Source: CAIWMF01 sp964402065
Lineage (GTDB): Bacteria > Verrucomicrobiota > Verrucomicrobiia > Chthoniobacterales > UBA6821
Length of the DNA: 64,000 bases
Assembly (NCBI GenBank): GCA_964402065.1
Contig: CAYOAN010000003.1
Coordinates: 171,738-235,737 of the forward strand
Reading direction: 5' to 3'
Part shown: one piece after another, positions 8,452-17,551 of the stretch
Layout: each line of letters opens with the position of its first letter
Numbering within the stretch: the first letter of the stretch is position 1
The notes under the pieces: model-generated
Told to the model about the DNA's origin: nothing
What the model saw: only the letters and a program-made list of their open reading frames with translations
Database searches by the model: none
Position numbers and translations under genes: made by a program

Positions 8452-10401
8452 ATGTCTTACCGCGTCTTTGCTAGAAAATATCGACCTCAACGGTTTTCCG
8501 AATTGGTAGGACAAACTCCCATCATTCAGACGCTAAAAAATGCCATTGAAAATAATCGCTTAGCACAAGCCTATCTTTTTGTTGGACCTCGCGGTGTTGG
8601 CAAAACATCCACAGCGCGTATTTTTGCAAAAGCTCTGAATTGTATTCATGGTCCAACAATTGATCCATGTGGCACGTGTCACGCTTGTCTTGAAATTGCA
8701 GAAGGACGCAGCCTTGATGTTTTAGAAATTGACGGTGCTAGCAATAACAGCGTTGAGAGCATTCGTACCCTTCGTGAAAATGCAGCCTTTGCCCCAGCAC
8801 AAGGTCATTACAAAATTTATCTTATTGATGAAGTGCATATGCTCACCACAGCGGCTTTTAATGCGCTACTCAAAACCTTGGAAGAGCCACCGCCTCATGT
8901 GAAATTTCTGTTTGCAACTACAGAAGCTCAAAAAGTTCCTGCTACTATTATCAGCCGCTGTCAGCGTTTCGACCTTCATCGTCTTTCAGAAGAGCTCATG
9001 GCAAAACACCTCCTTGAAATTGCCGCCAAAGAAAAAATCGATCTCGCTCCAGAAGCAGCTCAGACATTGGCCCATGGAGCTGACGGCGCCCTACGTGACG
9101 CAGAATCAATGTTTGATCAGGTTGTTTCTTTCTGTGGAAACACAATCCAAGCAAGCGATGTGCAAGAAGTTTTTGGTTTTACCCCACGAGAAACCGTACG
9201 ACAACTGGCAACAGCAGTGTTTCAACAAGAAACTGCTCAGGCGCTAGCGCTCATTTTAGAACAACATAATGCCGGCAAAGATCTTTCACGTTTATTGACA
9301 GACTTTATTGCTTTTATTCGTGATCTCTTAGTAGAAAAAGTTTCTCCTACTGCAAAAGATGTTTCTTTTACAGAATTGAAAAGTTTGGTTTCTACAAAAA
9401 ACTTGTTGTCACTTTTAGAAGAGCTTGGGAACGCTGAATCACGGCTGCGCTGGGCTGCCAATAAAAAATTACAACTTGATGTTACTGTCATTAAAGCCAT
9501 TCATTTGTTGCAAGAAGTGAGCCTTGATGACGTACTCGAAGCACTTTCAAAATTAGCTGATCCGATATTACAACAAACCCCTCAGAACGCAGCTCTCAAA
9601 GGTAGTCCAACGGTCGCTCAATTAACCAGTTCAGAAAGCCCAACAGAACAAGCTCAGATTGGCGTAAGCACGTTACATCAAAAACCAAGGCCAGCTGCAA
9701 ATACTTCCTTAGCACCCAGCTTTTCTAATCCTGTTACCAAAACGACACCCCCTTCAACAGAAACCAAAATTAGCTATGCCGCTAACGTTACTTTAACTTC
9801 CGAACTGAGCCTCAACACTACAGTTGCTCCTGTTTCGGATCCTGCACTTTCTATCTCAGAAGCTAGCCCTGCTAACACTGCTCCAGCTTCTAGCCAACAG
9901 CCTTCTCTCGCCTCTCATCAATCTTCTTTAAATCCTTGGACTTCGGTTGCTGAACAGCTTGCCAGCGAGTCCAAGCTAAAGTTTGGGTGGATGACATCAG
10001 GGAAATTTTTAGAACAACGCGATCATAAAATTGTTGTTGAATTTCCTCCTTCATGCGAAGCACAAACAGAAACACTTTTTTGGCCTCAAGCTCGTAAAAA
10101 AATCCAAGAATGTCTCTCCAAAAATTGTGGTACTTCTATTGAATTGGTACCACAATTCACGGGCGAAGAAGTTGCAGAAGAATTGCACGAAGAAAATATT
10201 GAAGAGGAACTTGCATTCTCTCAAGCAGCTCCAGCTCCAGCCCCGGCAAAACCACTCCCCTCTAAAGCGCCATCTAAAGAGCCTTTACCAGCAACTACTA
10301 CCGGAACTCCACTCACTCCAGAAGCCTTAGCAAATTTCAAAAACGATCCGCTCATTAAAGAAGCATTAGAAATTTTCAAAGCAGAAATTGTTGGGAGTTA
10401 A
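8452..10401 (+). CDS. dnaX: DNA polymerase III subunit gamma/tau
   Basis: DnaX is the ATPase of the clamp loader and, as tau, tethers polymerase cores. The 649-residue protein has Walker A GPRGVGKT (45-52), the zinc cysteines (C64, C73, C76, C79), Walker B/DExx LIDEVH (124-129) and the AAA+ lid. A long Ser/Thr/Pro/Ala linker (about 360-490) leads to a C-terminal domain suited to polymerase binding. I see no convincing frameshift site for a separate gamma. It starts without a Shine-Dalgarno sequence, 40 bases after repeat A1. Confidence 0.96.
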   Translation: MSYRVFARKYRPQRFSELVGQTPIIQTLKNAIENNRLAQAYLFVGPRGVGKTSTARIFAKALNCIHGPTIDPCGTCHACLEIAEGRSLDVLEIDGASNNSVESIRTLRENAAFAPAQGHYKIYLIDEVHMLTTAAFNALLKTLEEPPPHVKFLFATTEAQKVPATIISRCQRFDLHRLSEELMAKHLLEIAAKEKIDLAPEAAQTLAHGADGALRDAESMFDQVVSFCGNTIQASDVQEVFGFTPRETVRQLATAVFQQETAQALALILEQHNAGKDLSRLLTDFIAFIRDLLVEKVSPTAKDVSFTELKSLVSTKNLLSLLEELGNAESRLRWAANKKLQLDVTVIKAIHLLQEVSLDDVLEALSKLADPILQQTPQNAALKGSPTVAQLTSSESPTEQAQIGVSTLHQKPRPAANTSLAPSFSNPVTKTTPPSTETKISYAANVTLTSELSLNTTVAPVSDPALSISEASPANTAPASSQQPSLASHQSSLNPWTSVAEQLASESKLKFGWMTSGKFLEQRDHKIVVEFPPSCEAQTETLFWPQARKKIQECLSKNCGTSIELVPQFTGEEVAEELHEENIEEELAFSQAAPAPAPAKPLPSKAPSKEPLPATTTGTPLTPEALANFKNDPLIKEALEIFKAEIVGS

Positions 10402-10802
10402 ATTCTTTGTTTCCACTTGTCATAAAACTCCTCTAACTGTTCCTAAAACAGCATAGCGGGAAGAGCATGAATGCAAGAGATGTTCCAATAGCGGGCTAGA
10501 GCGTGTTAAAAAAAGTTATAGCCGATGCAGTACTAGGAACGAGGAGCGCAGGCCCGCAGTGTATTCTGATACTCGAGGAGGCAAGCACCGGAGTGACGCC
10601 GTAATGAACGGCTATCACTTTTTTGAAAATGCTCTAGAGCGTTTTAAAAAAATGCGCCAACATAACTGAGCTCAATATAATCTGAACGCAATAGTTGCTC
10701 TTCCATGAAAAAAAGATATTGGAAGAATATTTTTTAAAAATAAAAATTTGCGATCACCATTTTTTTTGTGACCTTTGGACTCTTTGTGATTAGTTTGTTT
10801 TC
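10402..10802. other. Gene-free gap between dnaX and ybaB
   Basis: Apart from repeat B1 it holds an A+T-rich stretch with a weak hairpin (CTTCCA at 10700 pairing with TGGAAG at 10720) followed by a T-run, a possible but weak terminator. I see no RNA gene and no supported small open frame. The promoter of ybaB must lie in its last 100 bases; no clear -10/-35 pair stands out. Confidence 0.5.
10496..10637. repeat. Palindromic element, family B, copy 1
   Basis: The 142-bp element has inverted ends: CTAGAGCGTGTTAAAAAA on the left and TTTTTGAAAATGCTCTAG on the right. The core holds family marks GCCGATGCAGT, GAGCGCAG and GCAAGCACCGGAGTGACGCC. Directly after the right CTAGAGC a further GTTTTAAAAAA follows, as if a second copy had begun and been lost. 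It fills part of the 400-base gap between dnaX and ybaB. Confidence 0.75.
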
Positions 10803-11114
10803 ATGAATATTGCAAAAATGATGCAGGCAGCTTCTGCTGCTCAAAAAAAAATGTCGAAGATCCAAGAAGAGCTGGCTCAACAAAAAGTGGAGGCAACTTC
10901 TGGCGGTGGACGCGTGACAGTTACGGCAACAGGAACTGGTGATATTTTATCACTCAAAATTGCACCCGAAGTTGTTTCGCCTGATGACGTAGAAATGTTA
11001 GAAGACTTAATCCTCAGCGCTGTGCGTCAAGCCATGGCTGATGCTAAAAAATTAAGTGAATCAGAAATGGGCAAGTTGACTGCAGGATTAAATATCCCTG
11101 GCTTGCCTTTTTAA
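10803..11114 (+). CDS. ybaB: YbaB/EbfC family nucleoid-associated protein
   Basis: YbaB/EbfC proteins are small dimeric DNA-binding proteins usually encoded just after dnaX. This 103-residue protein fits in length. It has the Lys-rich N-terminal helix, the central SGGGRVTVTATG strand turn and the typical end LTAGLNIPGLPF. recR, the usual next gene, is missing; a convergent gene overlaps its 3' end by 27 bases. Confidence 0.93.
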   Translation: MNIAKMMQAASAAQKKMSKIQEELAQQKVEATSGGGRVTVTATGTGDILSLKIAPEVVSPDDVEMLEDLILSAVRQAMADAKKLSESEMGKLTAGLNIPGLPF

Positions 11115-12080
11115 TAGCCATTGCTCGCAGTATTCTTCCAAACATTCAGCAAAGAGGAATGGAGGAAAATATTGCAGCCATGCTGACATTCGAGAATGCC
11201 AAAAAGGAGCATAAAGAATTTTTCCTTCTTGGTTAAAAAGTGCCGCCAAATAGCTGAAAGAAGATTTACTCATGATGAAAAAATCTGCAGTAGCTAAAGC
11301 TTCCAACGTTTGGATTGGATCCTTGTTGATGTGCTGCTGCAAATGAGGAATCACTTCAAAGTCAGAAACACCATATTGCTGCGGCGTAATTAACGTTGCT
11401 TTTTTTAGACGAAACTTTTCGATTCTATTTTTGACGCCATGATGATCAGGTGTAACAAAAAATGGTTTTCTGGGCATCTCTGTATGCAACTCGCAAACAA
11501 ACGCGATATTTAGTTTGTTTAAGACCTGAACTGCTTGCATTGCCGCATCAATGTAATATTGATTTGGCAAGAGTCGCTCTTCGTGCCCAACAACTAAGTC
11601 CCCCCATCGCACATGAATTGCAATTCTGAACGTGGAAGAACAAATTTTTTTGAAAGGAGAAAAATGCCGCACATGGTCAAAAACAGAAGGTCTTGCATCA
11701 GCCACCCTCATGGGAGATCCAATTCTTAGCAAAAAAAAAGACGCCGGATTTTGCGCTGCCTTTTCTATCTCTTCCAACAAATCTTTTTCTTCGATATCAA
11801 ACTTCGTTGTGACGATCGCATCTAGAGGCACTTTAATGTCAGAATCGAGATGAAATTTTTTGTTGTACTGATCAACTAACTCCAAATTATCTTCATTCTT
11901 TTCCAAAGCAGCGATTCCCTGATATCCGATTTTTTGGATTGGTGAATGGACATAAAAAATATGATAAGCCCTCGAAAGGGCATAAATTCCATAGATCCGA
12001 TGAAGCTGTGACCCTGCTCCATCGCACAAAACATCATTCGCATAGGTCAATGCGATATTAGTCAGCCTTTTTTCTTCCAT
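11088..12080 (-). CDS. Fucosyltransferase-like protein (GT11/O-fucosyltransferase fold)
   Basis: The 330-residue protein has IAIHVRWGD in its middle, matching the HxRxGD-type GDP-fucose contact of alpha-1,2- and O-fucosyltransferases. Its N-terminus (GAGSQLHRIYGIYALSRAYHI) resembles the GGLGNQ-type start of GT11 enzymes. A later SKSSFSYLAALFN matches the S-[ST]-FS-x-[WL]-A/G motif of that family. A GDP-fucose donor could come from gmd-fcl at 23-25 kb. The start overlaps the end of the small Cys-rich gene by 23 bases, and the 3' end overlaps ybaB. Acceptor and exact linkage are unknown. Confidence 0.6.
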   Translation of the reverse strand: MEEKRLTNIALTYANDVLCDGAGSQLHRIYGIYALSRAYHIFYVHSPIQKIGYQGIAALEKNEDNLELVDQYNKKFHLDSDIKVPLDAIVTTKFDIEEKDLLEEIEKAAQNPASFFLLRIGSPMRVADARPSVFDHVRHFSPFKKICSSTFRIAIHVRWGDLVVGHEERLLPNQYYIDAAMQAVQVLNKLNIAFVCELHTEMPRKPFFVTPDHHGVKNRIEKFRLKKATLITPQQYGVSDFEVIPHLQQHINKDPIQTLEALATADFFIMSKSSFSYLAALFNQEGKILYAPFWHSRMSAWLQYFPPFLFAECLEEYCEQWLLKRQARDI

Positions 12081-12225
12081 GCTGAATTTTCAGTTGCGTA
12101 GAAGGGCAGCCACACCCACCTCCACACCCTGGCTTCTTACGATTTTTCCACCATCGAAAAATAAAAGCCACGACAGTGAGCGCAACCAGTGAGAGCACGA
12201 TGATTGTTTGGAAAGAAGCGTTCAT
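12058..12225 (-). CDS. FeoB-associated Cys-rich membrane protein
   Basis: This 55-residue gene sits 18 bases behind feoB. It has one N-terminal membrane helix (residues 7-24), then a basic stretch WWKNRKKPG and a CGGGCGC cluster, the hallmark of the small FeoB-associated proteins that may act as FeoC substitutes or iron/redox-sensing partners. The tail overlaps the start of the fucosyltransferase-like gene. Family membership rests on position, length and the Cys/Gly motif together. Confidence 0.82.
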   Translation of the reverse strand: MNASFQTIIVLSLVALTVVAFIFRWWKNRKKPGCGGGCGCPSTQLKIQHGRKKAD

Positions 12226-12243
12226 GAAAAATTGTTACCTTTC

Positions 12244-14370
12244 TTATCGAAATCCTAACCACAAACCTCCTTGATACACAAGAAAGGCTAGAAAATAAGC
12301 GGTTCCCGTCATGTAGCAAAATTGGAACAGAGGCCAGCGCAAACTATTGGTCTCACGCCGCACTACGGCAAGTGTGCTGATACACTGCATGGAAAAAACA
12401 AAAAAGATGAGGAGAGAAAGACAGGTTAGCGCGGTGTAGACAGGCTCTCCGTTCACTCGTGTCTCATGCAATAATTTTTCACGAAGAGAAGCGCTGTTTT
12501 CTTTCACTTCTTTTTCATCACCTTCTACGTGATAAATAATGGCCAACGTACTGATAAAGACTTCGCGTGCTGCTTGCGCGGCTACGAGGCCAATTCCCAT
12601 TTTCCAATCAAAACCAAGCGGCGCAATCACAGGTTCTATCAAGTGCCCAAAGCGCCCAGCATAACTCTGCTCAAGTTGAGCTGCTTTGTTAGCCCCAACG
12701 GAAGAGGATTCCGTTTTTACTTTTGGAAAACTAGATAGAAACCAAAGTAGGATCGAAATTCCCAAAATAACTGTTCCTGCGCGTTTCAAAAACATGTTCG
12801 CCCGAAAAAACATCTGCATGGCAATATGCTTTAGTGCTGGGCAGCGATAGGGAGGAAGCTCCATTAAGAAGACAGGCGTCTCTCCACGTAGAAGCGTTGC
12901 TTTAAAAAGCCAAGCAAAGGTCAATGCTGCAACCGTTCCTAAAAGGTAGAGTCCCATCATGAGAAATCCTTTGAACCAAATAGAAACTTCTCCCGATGGA
13001 AAAAGCGCGGCAATCATTAAAGCATAAACCGGCAAACGTGCTGAACAACTCATTAATGGCGCCACTAAAATCGTCACGAGTCGATCTTTGGAGTTTTCAA
13101 TCGTTCGTGTTGCCATGATCCCAGGAATGGCACAGGCGTAGGAACTCAACAAAGGAATAAACGATTTTCCATGTAACCCTACTTTACTCATGATCCGATC
13201 CATGAGGAAAGCAGCACGAGCCATGTATCCGGTGTCTTCGAGCAATCCAATAAAAAAGAACAGAACCAAAATCTGTGGCAAAAATGTTACCACACCACCA
13301 ATGCCAGCCACCACGCCATCAACAAGAAGATCTCTCACATCTCCAGCAGGCAAGGCCCCTTTAATAACCTCTCCTAAAAGATCAAATCCCTTTTCAATCC
13401 AGTCCATAGGATAAGCAGCTACGACAAAAATAGAGATAAACATGAGACTCATGATTCCTAAAAAACCAACCCATCCCCAAAAAGGATGGGTTAAAATTTC
13501 ATCGATTCGATGAGTAACAACATCACTTGCAATCGTCTTACGTCCTTGAGATGTTTGGCAAATTTTATTGATCTGGTCATAGCGAGCTCCAATAAGCTCT
13601 TCACGCCATGTTGGAAGTTCTCGATCAAGCATCGTCCGTTGTGCTAACGCCACCCCTAATGCGGAACCCATATCGAGTTCTGTTGCAAGGCCCCCAACCT
13701 CAGCATCGGGAGTTAATAAAAGAAGTGTTGATTTAACTCGAAGAAGAGAATCAGCTACTGCTTCACGAAGATAACTTGCTGTTAACATATCAACAGCACG
13801 CATGAGGACAGAAGGAAGAGGAAGCGACCAAGTGCTTTTTGCAACCTCAGCACGACTCAGCGCTAATTTCAAAGGAAACAGCGTTTCACGCCGATGAGCC
13901 CGACAAGGAATAACAGGTACGCCTAATTGCTCGGAAAGTTTCTTGGGATCAATAAAGACTCCACCTGCTTCCGCTAGGTCTACCATGTTCAATGCAATAA
14001 TTGTTGGCAGCCCTAGCTCCAATACCTGGGTGATGAAATAAAGGTTTCGTTCTAAGTGGGAAGCATCAACCACACAAAGAATGCGGTCAGGGCGTGGCGT
14101 ATCAAGGCGTAATCCGAGTAATACATTACGCGTTACTTGCTCGTCGGGCGCATGAGCACTGAGACTATAACTTCCGGGAAGATCAAGAAGTTCAATTTTT
14201 TCACCATGTTGCCCAATGAAGCTGCCTGATTTTTTTTCTACAGTCACCCCAGGATAATTACCAACTTTTTGCCGCAACCCGGTCAATGCATTAAAAAGCG
14301 TTGTCTTGCCGCAATTGGGATTACCAACAACAGCATAACGCCTCGGATGAATAGAAGATGCTTCTGACAT
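12244..14370 (-). CDS. feoB: Ferrous iron transporter FeoB
   Basis: FeoB moves Fe(II) across the inner membrane. The 708-residue protein has an N-terminal G domain with G1 GNPNCGKT (16-23), G3 DLPG (63-66) and G4 NMVD (128-131), then a helical GDI-like domain. The membrane part contains the Gate signatures (FLPQILVLFFFIGLLEDTGYMARAAF, here split by a loop, and PLMSCSARLPVY with the conserved Cys). It is divergent from two feoA genes and followed by the Cys-rich partner. The start at 14370 leaves only a short gap to the feoA promoter. Confidence 0.96.
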   Translation of the reverse strand: MSEASSIHPRRYAVVGNPNCGKTTLFNALTGLRQKVGNYPGVTVEKKSGSFIGQHGEKIELLDLPGSYSLSAHAPDEQVTRNVLLGLRLDTPRPDRILCVVDASHLERNLYFITQVLELGLPTIIALNMVDLAEAGGVFIDPKKLSEQLGVPVIPCRAHRRETLFPLKLALSRAEVAKSTWSLPLPSVLMRAVDMLTASYLREAVADSLLRVKSTLLLLTPDAEVGGLATELDMGSALGVALAQRTMLDRELPTWREELIGARYDQINKICQTSQGRKTIASDVVTHRIDEILTHPFWGWVGFLGIMSLMFISIFVVAAYPMDWIEKGFDLLGEVIKGALPAGDVRDLLVDGVVAGIGGVVTFLPQILVLFFFIGLLEDTGYMARAAFLMDRIMSKVGLHGKSFIPLLSSYACAIPGIMATRTIENSKDRLVTILVAPLMSCSARLPVYALMIAALFPSGEVSIWFKGFLMMGLYLLGTVAALTFAWLFKATLLRGETPVFLMELPPYRCPALKHIAMQMFFRANMFLKRAGTVILGISILLWFLSSFPKVKTESSSVGANKAAQLEQSYAGRFGHLIEPVIAPLGFDWKMGIGLVAAQAAREVFISTLAIIYHVEGDEKEVKENSASLREKLLHETRVNGEPVYTALTCLSLLIFFVFSMQCISTLAVVRRETNSLRWPLFQFCYMTGTAYFLAFLVYQGGLWLGFR

Positions 14371-14430
14371 GAGTACCAGATTACAGATTGAAAGCAGAAG
14401 GCTACAGGAAAATTTTTTGATCTCCTCTTA

Positions 14431-14459
14431 TTGTTTTCATTCATAGCTGAAACTGCTAT
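14431..14459 (+). promoter_or_regulatory. Promoter of feoA pair
   Basis: TTGTTT (14431-14436) and TGCTAT (14454-14459) are 17 bases apart, and the feoA ATG follows the -10 box by nine bases, so the mRNA would be nearly leaderless. It lies in the 98-base gap between divergent feoB and feoA. I do not see a good Fur box. Confidence 0.5.
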
Positions 14460-14468
14460 CTTCAACGG

Positions 14469-14714
14469 ATGAGCGGATCATTGTTGAAGCCCCTATCTGA
14501 AGCAGAACCGGGCCCAGTTTTGTTAGTTGATCATTTAGATGCAAATGAAAAAGTTTGTCGTCGGTTACGTGAAGTCGGCTTTTGCGAGAAAGCAGAAATT
14601 CAGTTATTAAGTCGTGGCGGTCAAATTATCTGCAATGTTTGTGGCACTCGATTAGCCTTAAGCCGCGCCTTAGCAGAAAAAATCTGGGTAAAGCAAGAAA
14701 AGCCAAAAAATTAA
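14469..14714 (+). CDS. feoA: FeoA family protein (first copy)
   Basis: FeoA proteins are small SH3-like partners of FeoB. This 81-residue protein has the VCRRLREVGFCEKAEIQLLSRGG core and the ending CGTRLALSRALAEKI, which matches the FeoA fold (xLRxMGxxxGxxVxV, then GxxxALxxxxAxxI). It is divergent from feoB and 6 bases before a second feoA. The two copies differ strongly, so they are not a recent duplication. Confidence 0.85.
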   Translation: MSGSLLKPLSEAEPGPVLLVDHLDANEKVCRRLREVGFCEKAEIQLLSRGGQIICNVCGTRLALSRALAEKIWVKQEKPKN

Positions 14715-14720
14715 GATCTT

Positions 14721-14951
14721 ATGAACTCCTTTCTTGCCGATTTAAAACCAGGCGATCGAGCTATCATCCGAGGATTACCACAAGATCAACTTCTGGCAAT
14801 GCGACTACGAGAAATGGGAATTCTCTCGGGCACTGAAATCACTTATGTCCGTAAGGCACCTCTTGGAGACCCTTTAGAAATCAAGGTTCGTGGCTATAGT
14901 CTCAGCCTGCGATTGAAAGATGCTGCTACGATCCATGTCGAAAAAATTTAA
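14721..14951 (+). CDS. feoA: FeoA family protein (second copy)
   Basis: The 76-residue protein has the more canonical FeoA pattern: LKPGDRAIIRGL, AMRLREMGILSGTEI, then GDPLEIKVRGYSLSLR and a final AATIHVEKI. It is translated just after the first copy. Having two FeoA proteins is known in some bacteria; they may form a heteromer on FeoB. Confidence 0.92.
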   Translation: MNSFLADLKPGDRAIIRGLPQDQLLAMRLREMGILSGTEITYVRKAPLGDPLEIKVRGYSLSLRLKDAATIHVEKI

Positions 14952-14980
14952 CACCCTTACTATTTTAAAGGTTTTAAATT

Positions 14981-17551
14981 TTATTTTTTCTTAAAACTCA
15001 ATCTCCCCTGCTCTACTTCGACAAGAACGATATTCCCTTCATGTAAAGTTCCATCAAGAATTTCCATGCTGAGCGGATCTAAAATTTTCTGTTGAATTAC
15101 CCGCTTGAGAGGACGTGCTCCGTAGGCAGGATCATACCCTTCTTTAGCCAGGTAGAGCTTTGCCGCCTCAGAAAGTTCAAGATGGATTTTTTGTTTCTCA
15201 AGGCGCTTCATCAAACGCTGTAACTGAATCGCTACAATGTCTCCAATTTCCTTATCAGTAAGACGATCAAAAATCACAATCTCATCAATGCGATTTAAAA
15301 ACTCTGGACGAAAATGTCCACGAAGTGCCTCCATCACACGACGATTCCGCTCCTCTATTTCCAAATCTTCCATAATCGCCATGCTCCCAATATTACTTGT
15401 CATGATGATCACCGTGTTTTTGAAATCAACAGTACGACCTTGCCCATCGGTAATGCGCCCGTCATCGAGCACTTGTAAAAGGACATTAAAAACATCGCCG
15501 TGTGCTTTTTCAACCTCATCAAAAAGAATCACACTATATGGTTTGCGCCGTACAGCTTCGCTGAGCTGACCTCCTTCTTCGTAACCAACATAACCAGGAG
15601 GAGCTCCAATTAAGCGTGCAACAGTATGTTTTTCCATGTACTCGCTCATATCGAGACGGATGATCGCATTCTCATCATCGAAAAGAAATTCAGCGAGCGC
15701 TTTTGAAAGCTCTGTTTTTCCAACTCCTGTTGGCCCAAGAAACATAAACGATCCGATCGGCCGATTCTCTTCTTGTAAACCAGCACGAGCACGACGAACG
15801 GCATTAGCAACAGCCTTAATGGCTTGCTTCTGCCCAACGACACGTTCAAAGAGACGCTCTTCCATTTTGATTAATTTTTGTCGTTCTCCTTCCTGCAAGT
15901 TAGAAACAGGAATACCAGTCCATACAGAAACGACTTTAGCAATATCCTCTTCTGTCACTTCTTCCTTGAGCAAGGCTTGTGCTCCACTCTTGGCCATCTT
16001 CGCATTATGATCTTCAAGCTGCTTCGTCAACTCAGGAATCTGACCATATTGGATTTCACTCGCCTTGGCAAAATCACCCTCCCGTTGGGCTTTAGCTAAA
16101 TCATTTTTCAATTTTTCAATTTCTTCATTCAGCTTTTGAGATTTTCCAATCTCTTCTTTTTCCTTTTGCCACCTAGCTTTAAGGCCTGATGCCGTTTCCT
16201 TAATCGCGGCCAATTCTTTTTCAAGTTTTTCAAGTCGCTCTTTGCTTGCAGCATCTTTCTCTTTCCGCAAGGCCTGTCGCTCCATCTCGAGCATCATGAT
16301 AGCCCGTTCTTGTTGATCAATCTCAGTCGGCATGGAATCTAGCTCGATTTTCAATCGCGATGCTGCTTCATCAATAAGATCCACCGCTTTATCTGGCAGG
16401 AACCGATCTGAAATATAACGATGCGACAAAATTGCCGCTGCAACCAAGGCTGCATCTTGAATTCGAACTCCATGATGAATTTCATAGCGCTCCTTGAGCC
16501 CACGCAAAATGGCAATAGCGTCTTCTACACTTGGCTCTTCGACCATGACTGGCTGAAAGCGACGCTCGAGCGCAGCATCTTTTTCGATATATTTACGATA
16601 CTCATCGAGCGTCGTAGCACCAATAGTGCGAAGCTCACCACGTGCCAATTGAGGCTTCAAAAGATTAGAAGCATCTACCGCTCCTTCAGCTGCACCTGCA
16701 CCAACAATGGTATGAAGCTCATCAATGAAGAGCACAATTTGCCCTTCAGAATCGGTCACTTCTTTTAAAAAGGCTTTGAGCCGATCTTCGAATTCGCCAC
16801 GAAACTTTGCACCAGCAATCATGGAACCAAGATCCATCGCAATGATTCGTTTGTTTTTGAGAGACTCAGGCACATCGCCACTCACAATCCGGCGAGCAAG
16901 GCCTTCAACAATGGCGGTTTTTCCAACACCAGGTTCTCCAATGAGCACAGGATTGTTTTTTGTTCTCCTCGATAAAACCTGCATGGTACGACGAATTTCC
17001 TCGTCTCGACCAATCACGGGGTCAATTTTTCCTTGGCGTGCCAGTTCCGTTAAATCACGACCATATTTTTCAAGAGATTGATACTTGCCCTCAGGATTTT
17101 GATCGGTCACACGTTGACTGCCACGAACCTCGACAAGGGCCTTCATGAGCTTATCCCTAGAAACGCCTTGCTCTTTGAGGAGGGAGGCCGCTTTGTTTTT
17201 GTCGTCACTGAGCGCTAACAGATAATGTTCTGCGCTCAGATATTCGTCTTTGAGTTTTTCTTGTTCTGCTTCCGCACGATCGATGGTCTTACGCAGGTCA
17301 TTGCCAACAAAAGGTTGTGCTCCTCCTTGAACTCGTGAACGCCCTGCAATGAGCGTCGCCAGTTGATTCATTAGCGAAGAAGTTGAGACACCAATTTTTT
17401 CTAATATCGGTCGCGCCAATCCTTCGCTCTGCTCGAGAAGAGCCAATAAGAAATGCTCATTATCGATTTCTTGCTGGCCATGTTTTGAAGTAAGGTCCAA
17501 GGCTGCTTGAAGAGCCTCTTGCATTTTCATTGTAAATTTATCAGGACGCAT
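14981..17551 (-). CDS. clpB: Chaperone ClpB
   Basis: ClpB is the AAA+ disaggregase that works with DnaK. The 856-residue length is standard. The order is: N-domain repeats; first AAA with GEPGVGKT (about 202) and FIDELHT; a coiled-coil middle domain rich in Glu/Lys/Arg (about 400-525); second AAA with GPTGVGKT and LFDEVEKA; a C-terminal domain. Upstream, TTGATG and GATAAC lie 17 bases apart about 30 bases before the ATG; no CIRCE element is seen. It is convergent with feoA, with only 29 bases between. Confidence 0.97.
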   Translation of the reverse strand: MRPDKFTMKMQEALQAALDLTSKHGQQEIDNEHFLLALLEQSEGLARPILEKIGVSTSSLMNQLATLIAGRSRVQGGAQPFVGNDLRKTIDRAEAEQEKLKDEYLSAEHYLLALSDDKNKAASLLKEQGVSRDKLMKALVEVRGSQRVTDQNPEGKYQSLEKYGRDLTELARQGKIDPVIGRDEEIRRTMQVLSRRTKNNPVLIGEPGVGKTAIVEGLARRIVSGDVPESLKNKRIIAMDLGSMIAGAKFRGEFEDRLKAFLKEVTDSEGQIVLFIDELHTIVGAGAAEGAVDASNLLKPQLARGELRTIGATTLDEYRKYIEKDAALERRFQPVMVEEPSVEDAIAILRGLKERYEIHHGVRIQDAALVAAAILSHRYISDRFLPDKAVDLIDEAASRLKIELDSMPTEIDQQERAIMMLEMERQALRKEKDAASKERLEKLEKELAAIKETASGLKARWQKEKEEIGKSQKLNEEIEKLKNDLAKAQREGDFAKASEIQYGQIPELTKQLEDHNAKMAKSGAQALLKEEVTEEDIAKVVSVWTGIPVSNLQEGERQKLIKMEERLFERVVGQKQAIKAVANAVRRARAGLQEENRPIGSFMFLGPTGVGKTELSKALAEFLFDDENAIIRLDMSEYMEKHTVARLIGAPPGYVGYEEGGQLSEAVRRKPYSVILFDEVEKAHGDVFNVLLQVLDDGRITDGQGRTVDFKNTVIIMTSNIGSMAIMEDLEIEERNRRVMEALRGHFRPEFLNRIDEIVIFDRLTDKEIGDIVAIQLQRLMKRLEKQKIHLELSEAAKLYLAKEGYDPAYGARPLKRVIQQKILDPLSMEILDGTLHEGNIVLVEVEQGRLSFKKK

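Noticed and set aside
10096..10102. Seven A in dnaX as a programmed frameshift site for gamma
   Set aside because: The A-run is not in the X XXY YYZ phase needed for a -1 slip, and it lies near the C-terminal end; no stem follows at the right distance.
14370..14468. Fur box between feoB and feoA
   Set aside because: No stretch comes close to the GATAATGATAATCATTATC pattern.
15237..17148. Several plus-strand open frames opposite clpB
   Set aside because: They are antisense to a perfectly conserved ClpB frame, have no start context and match no family.
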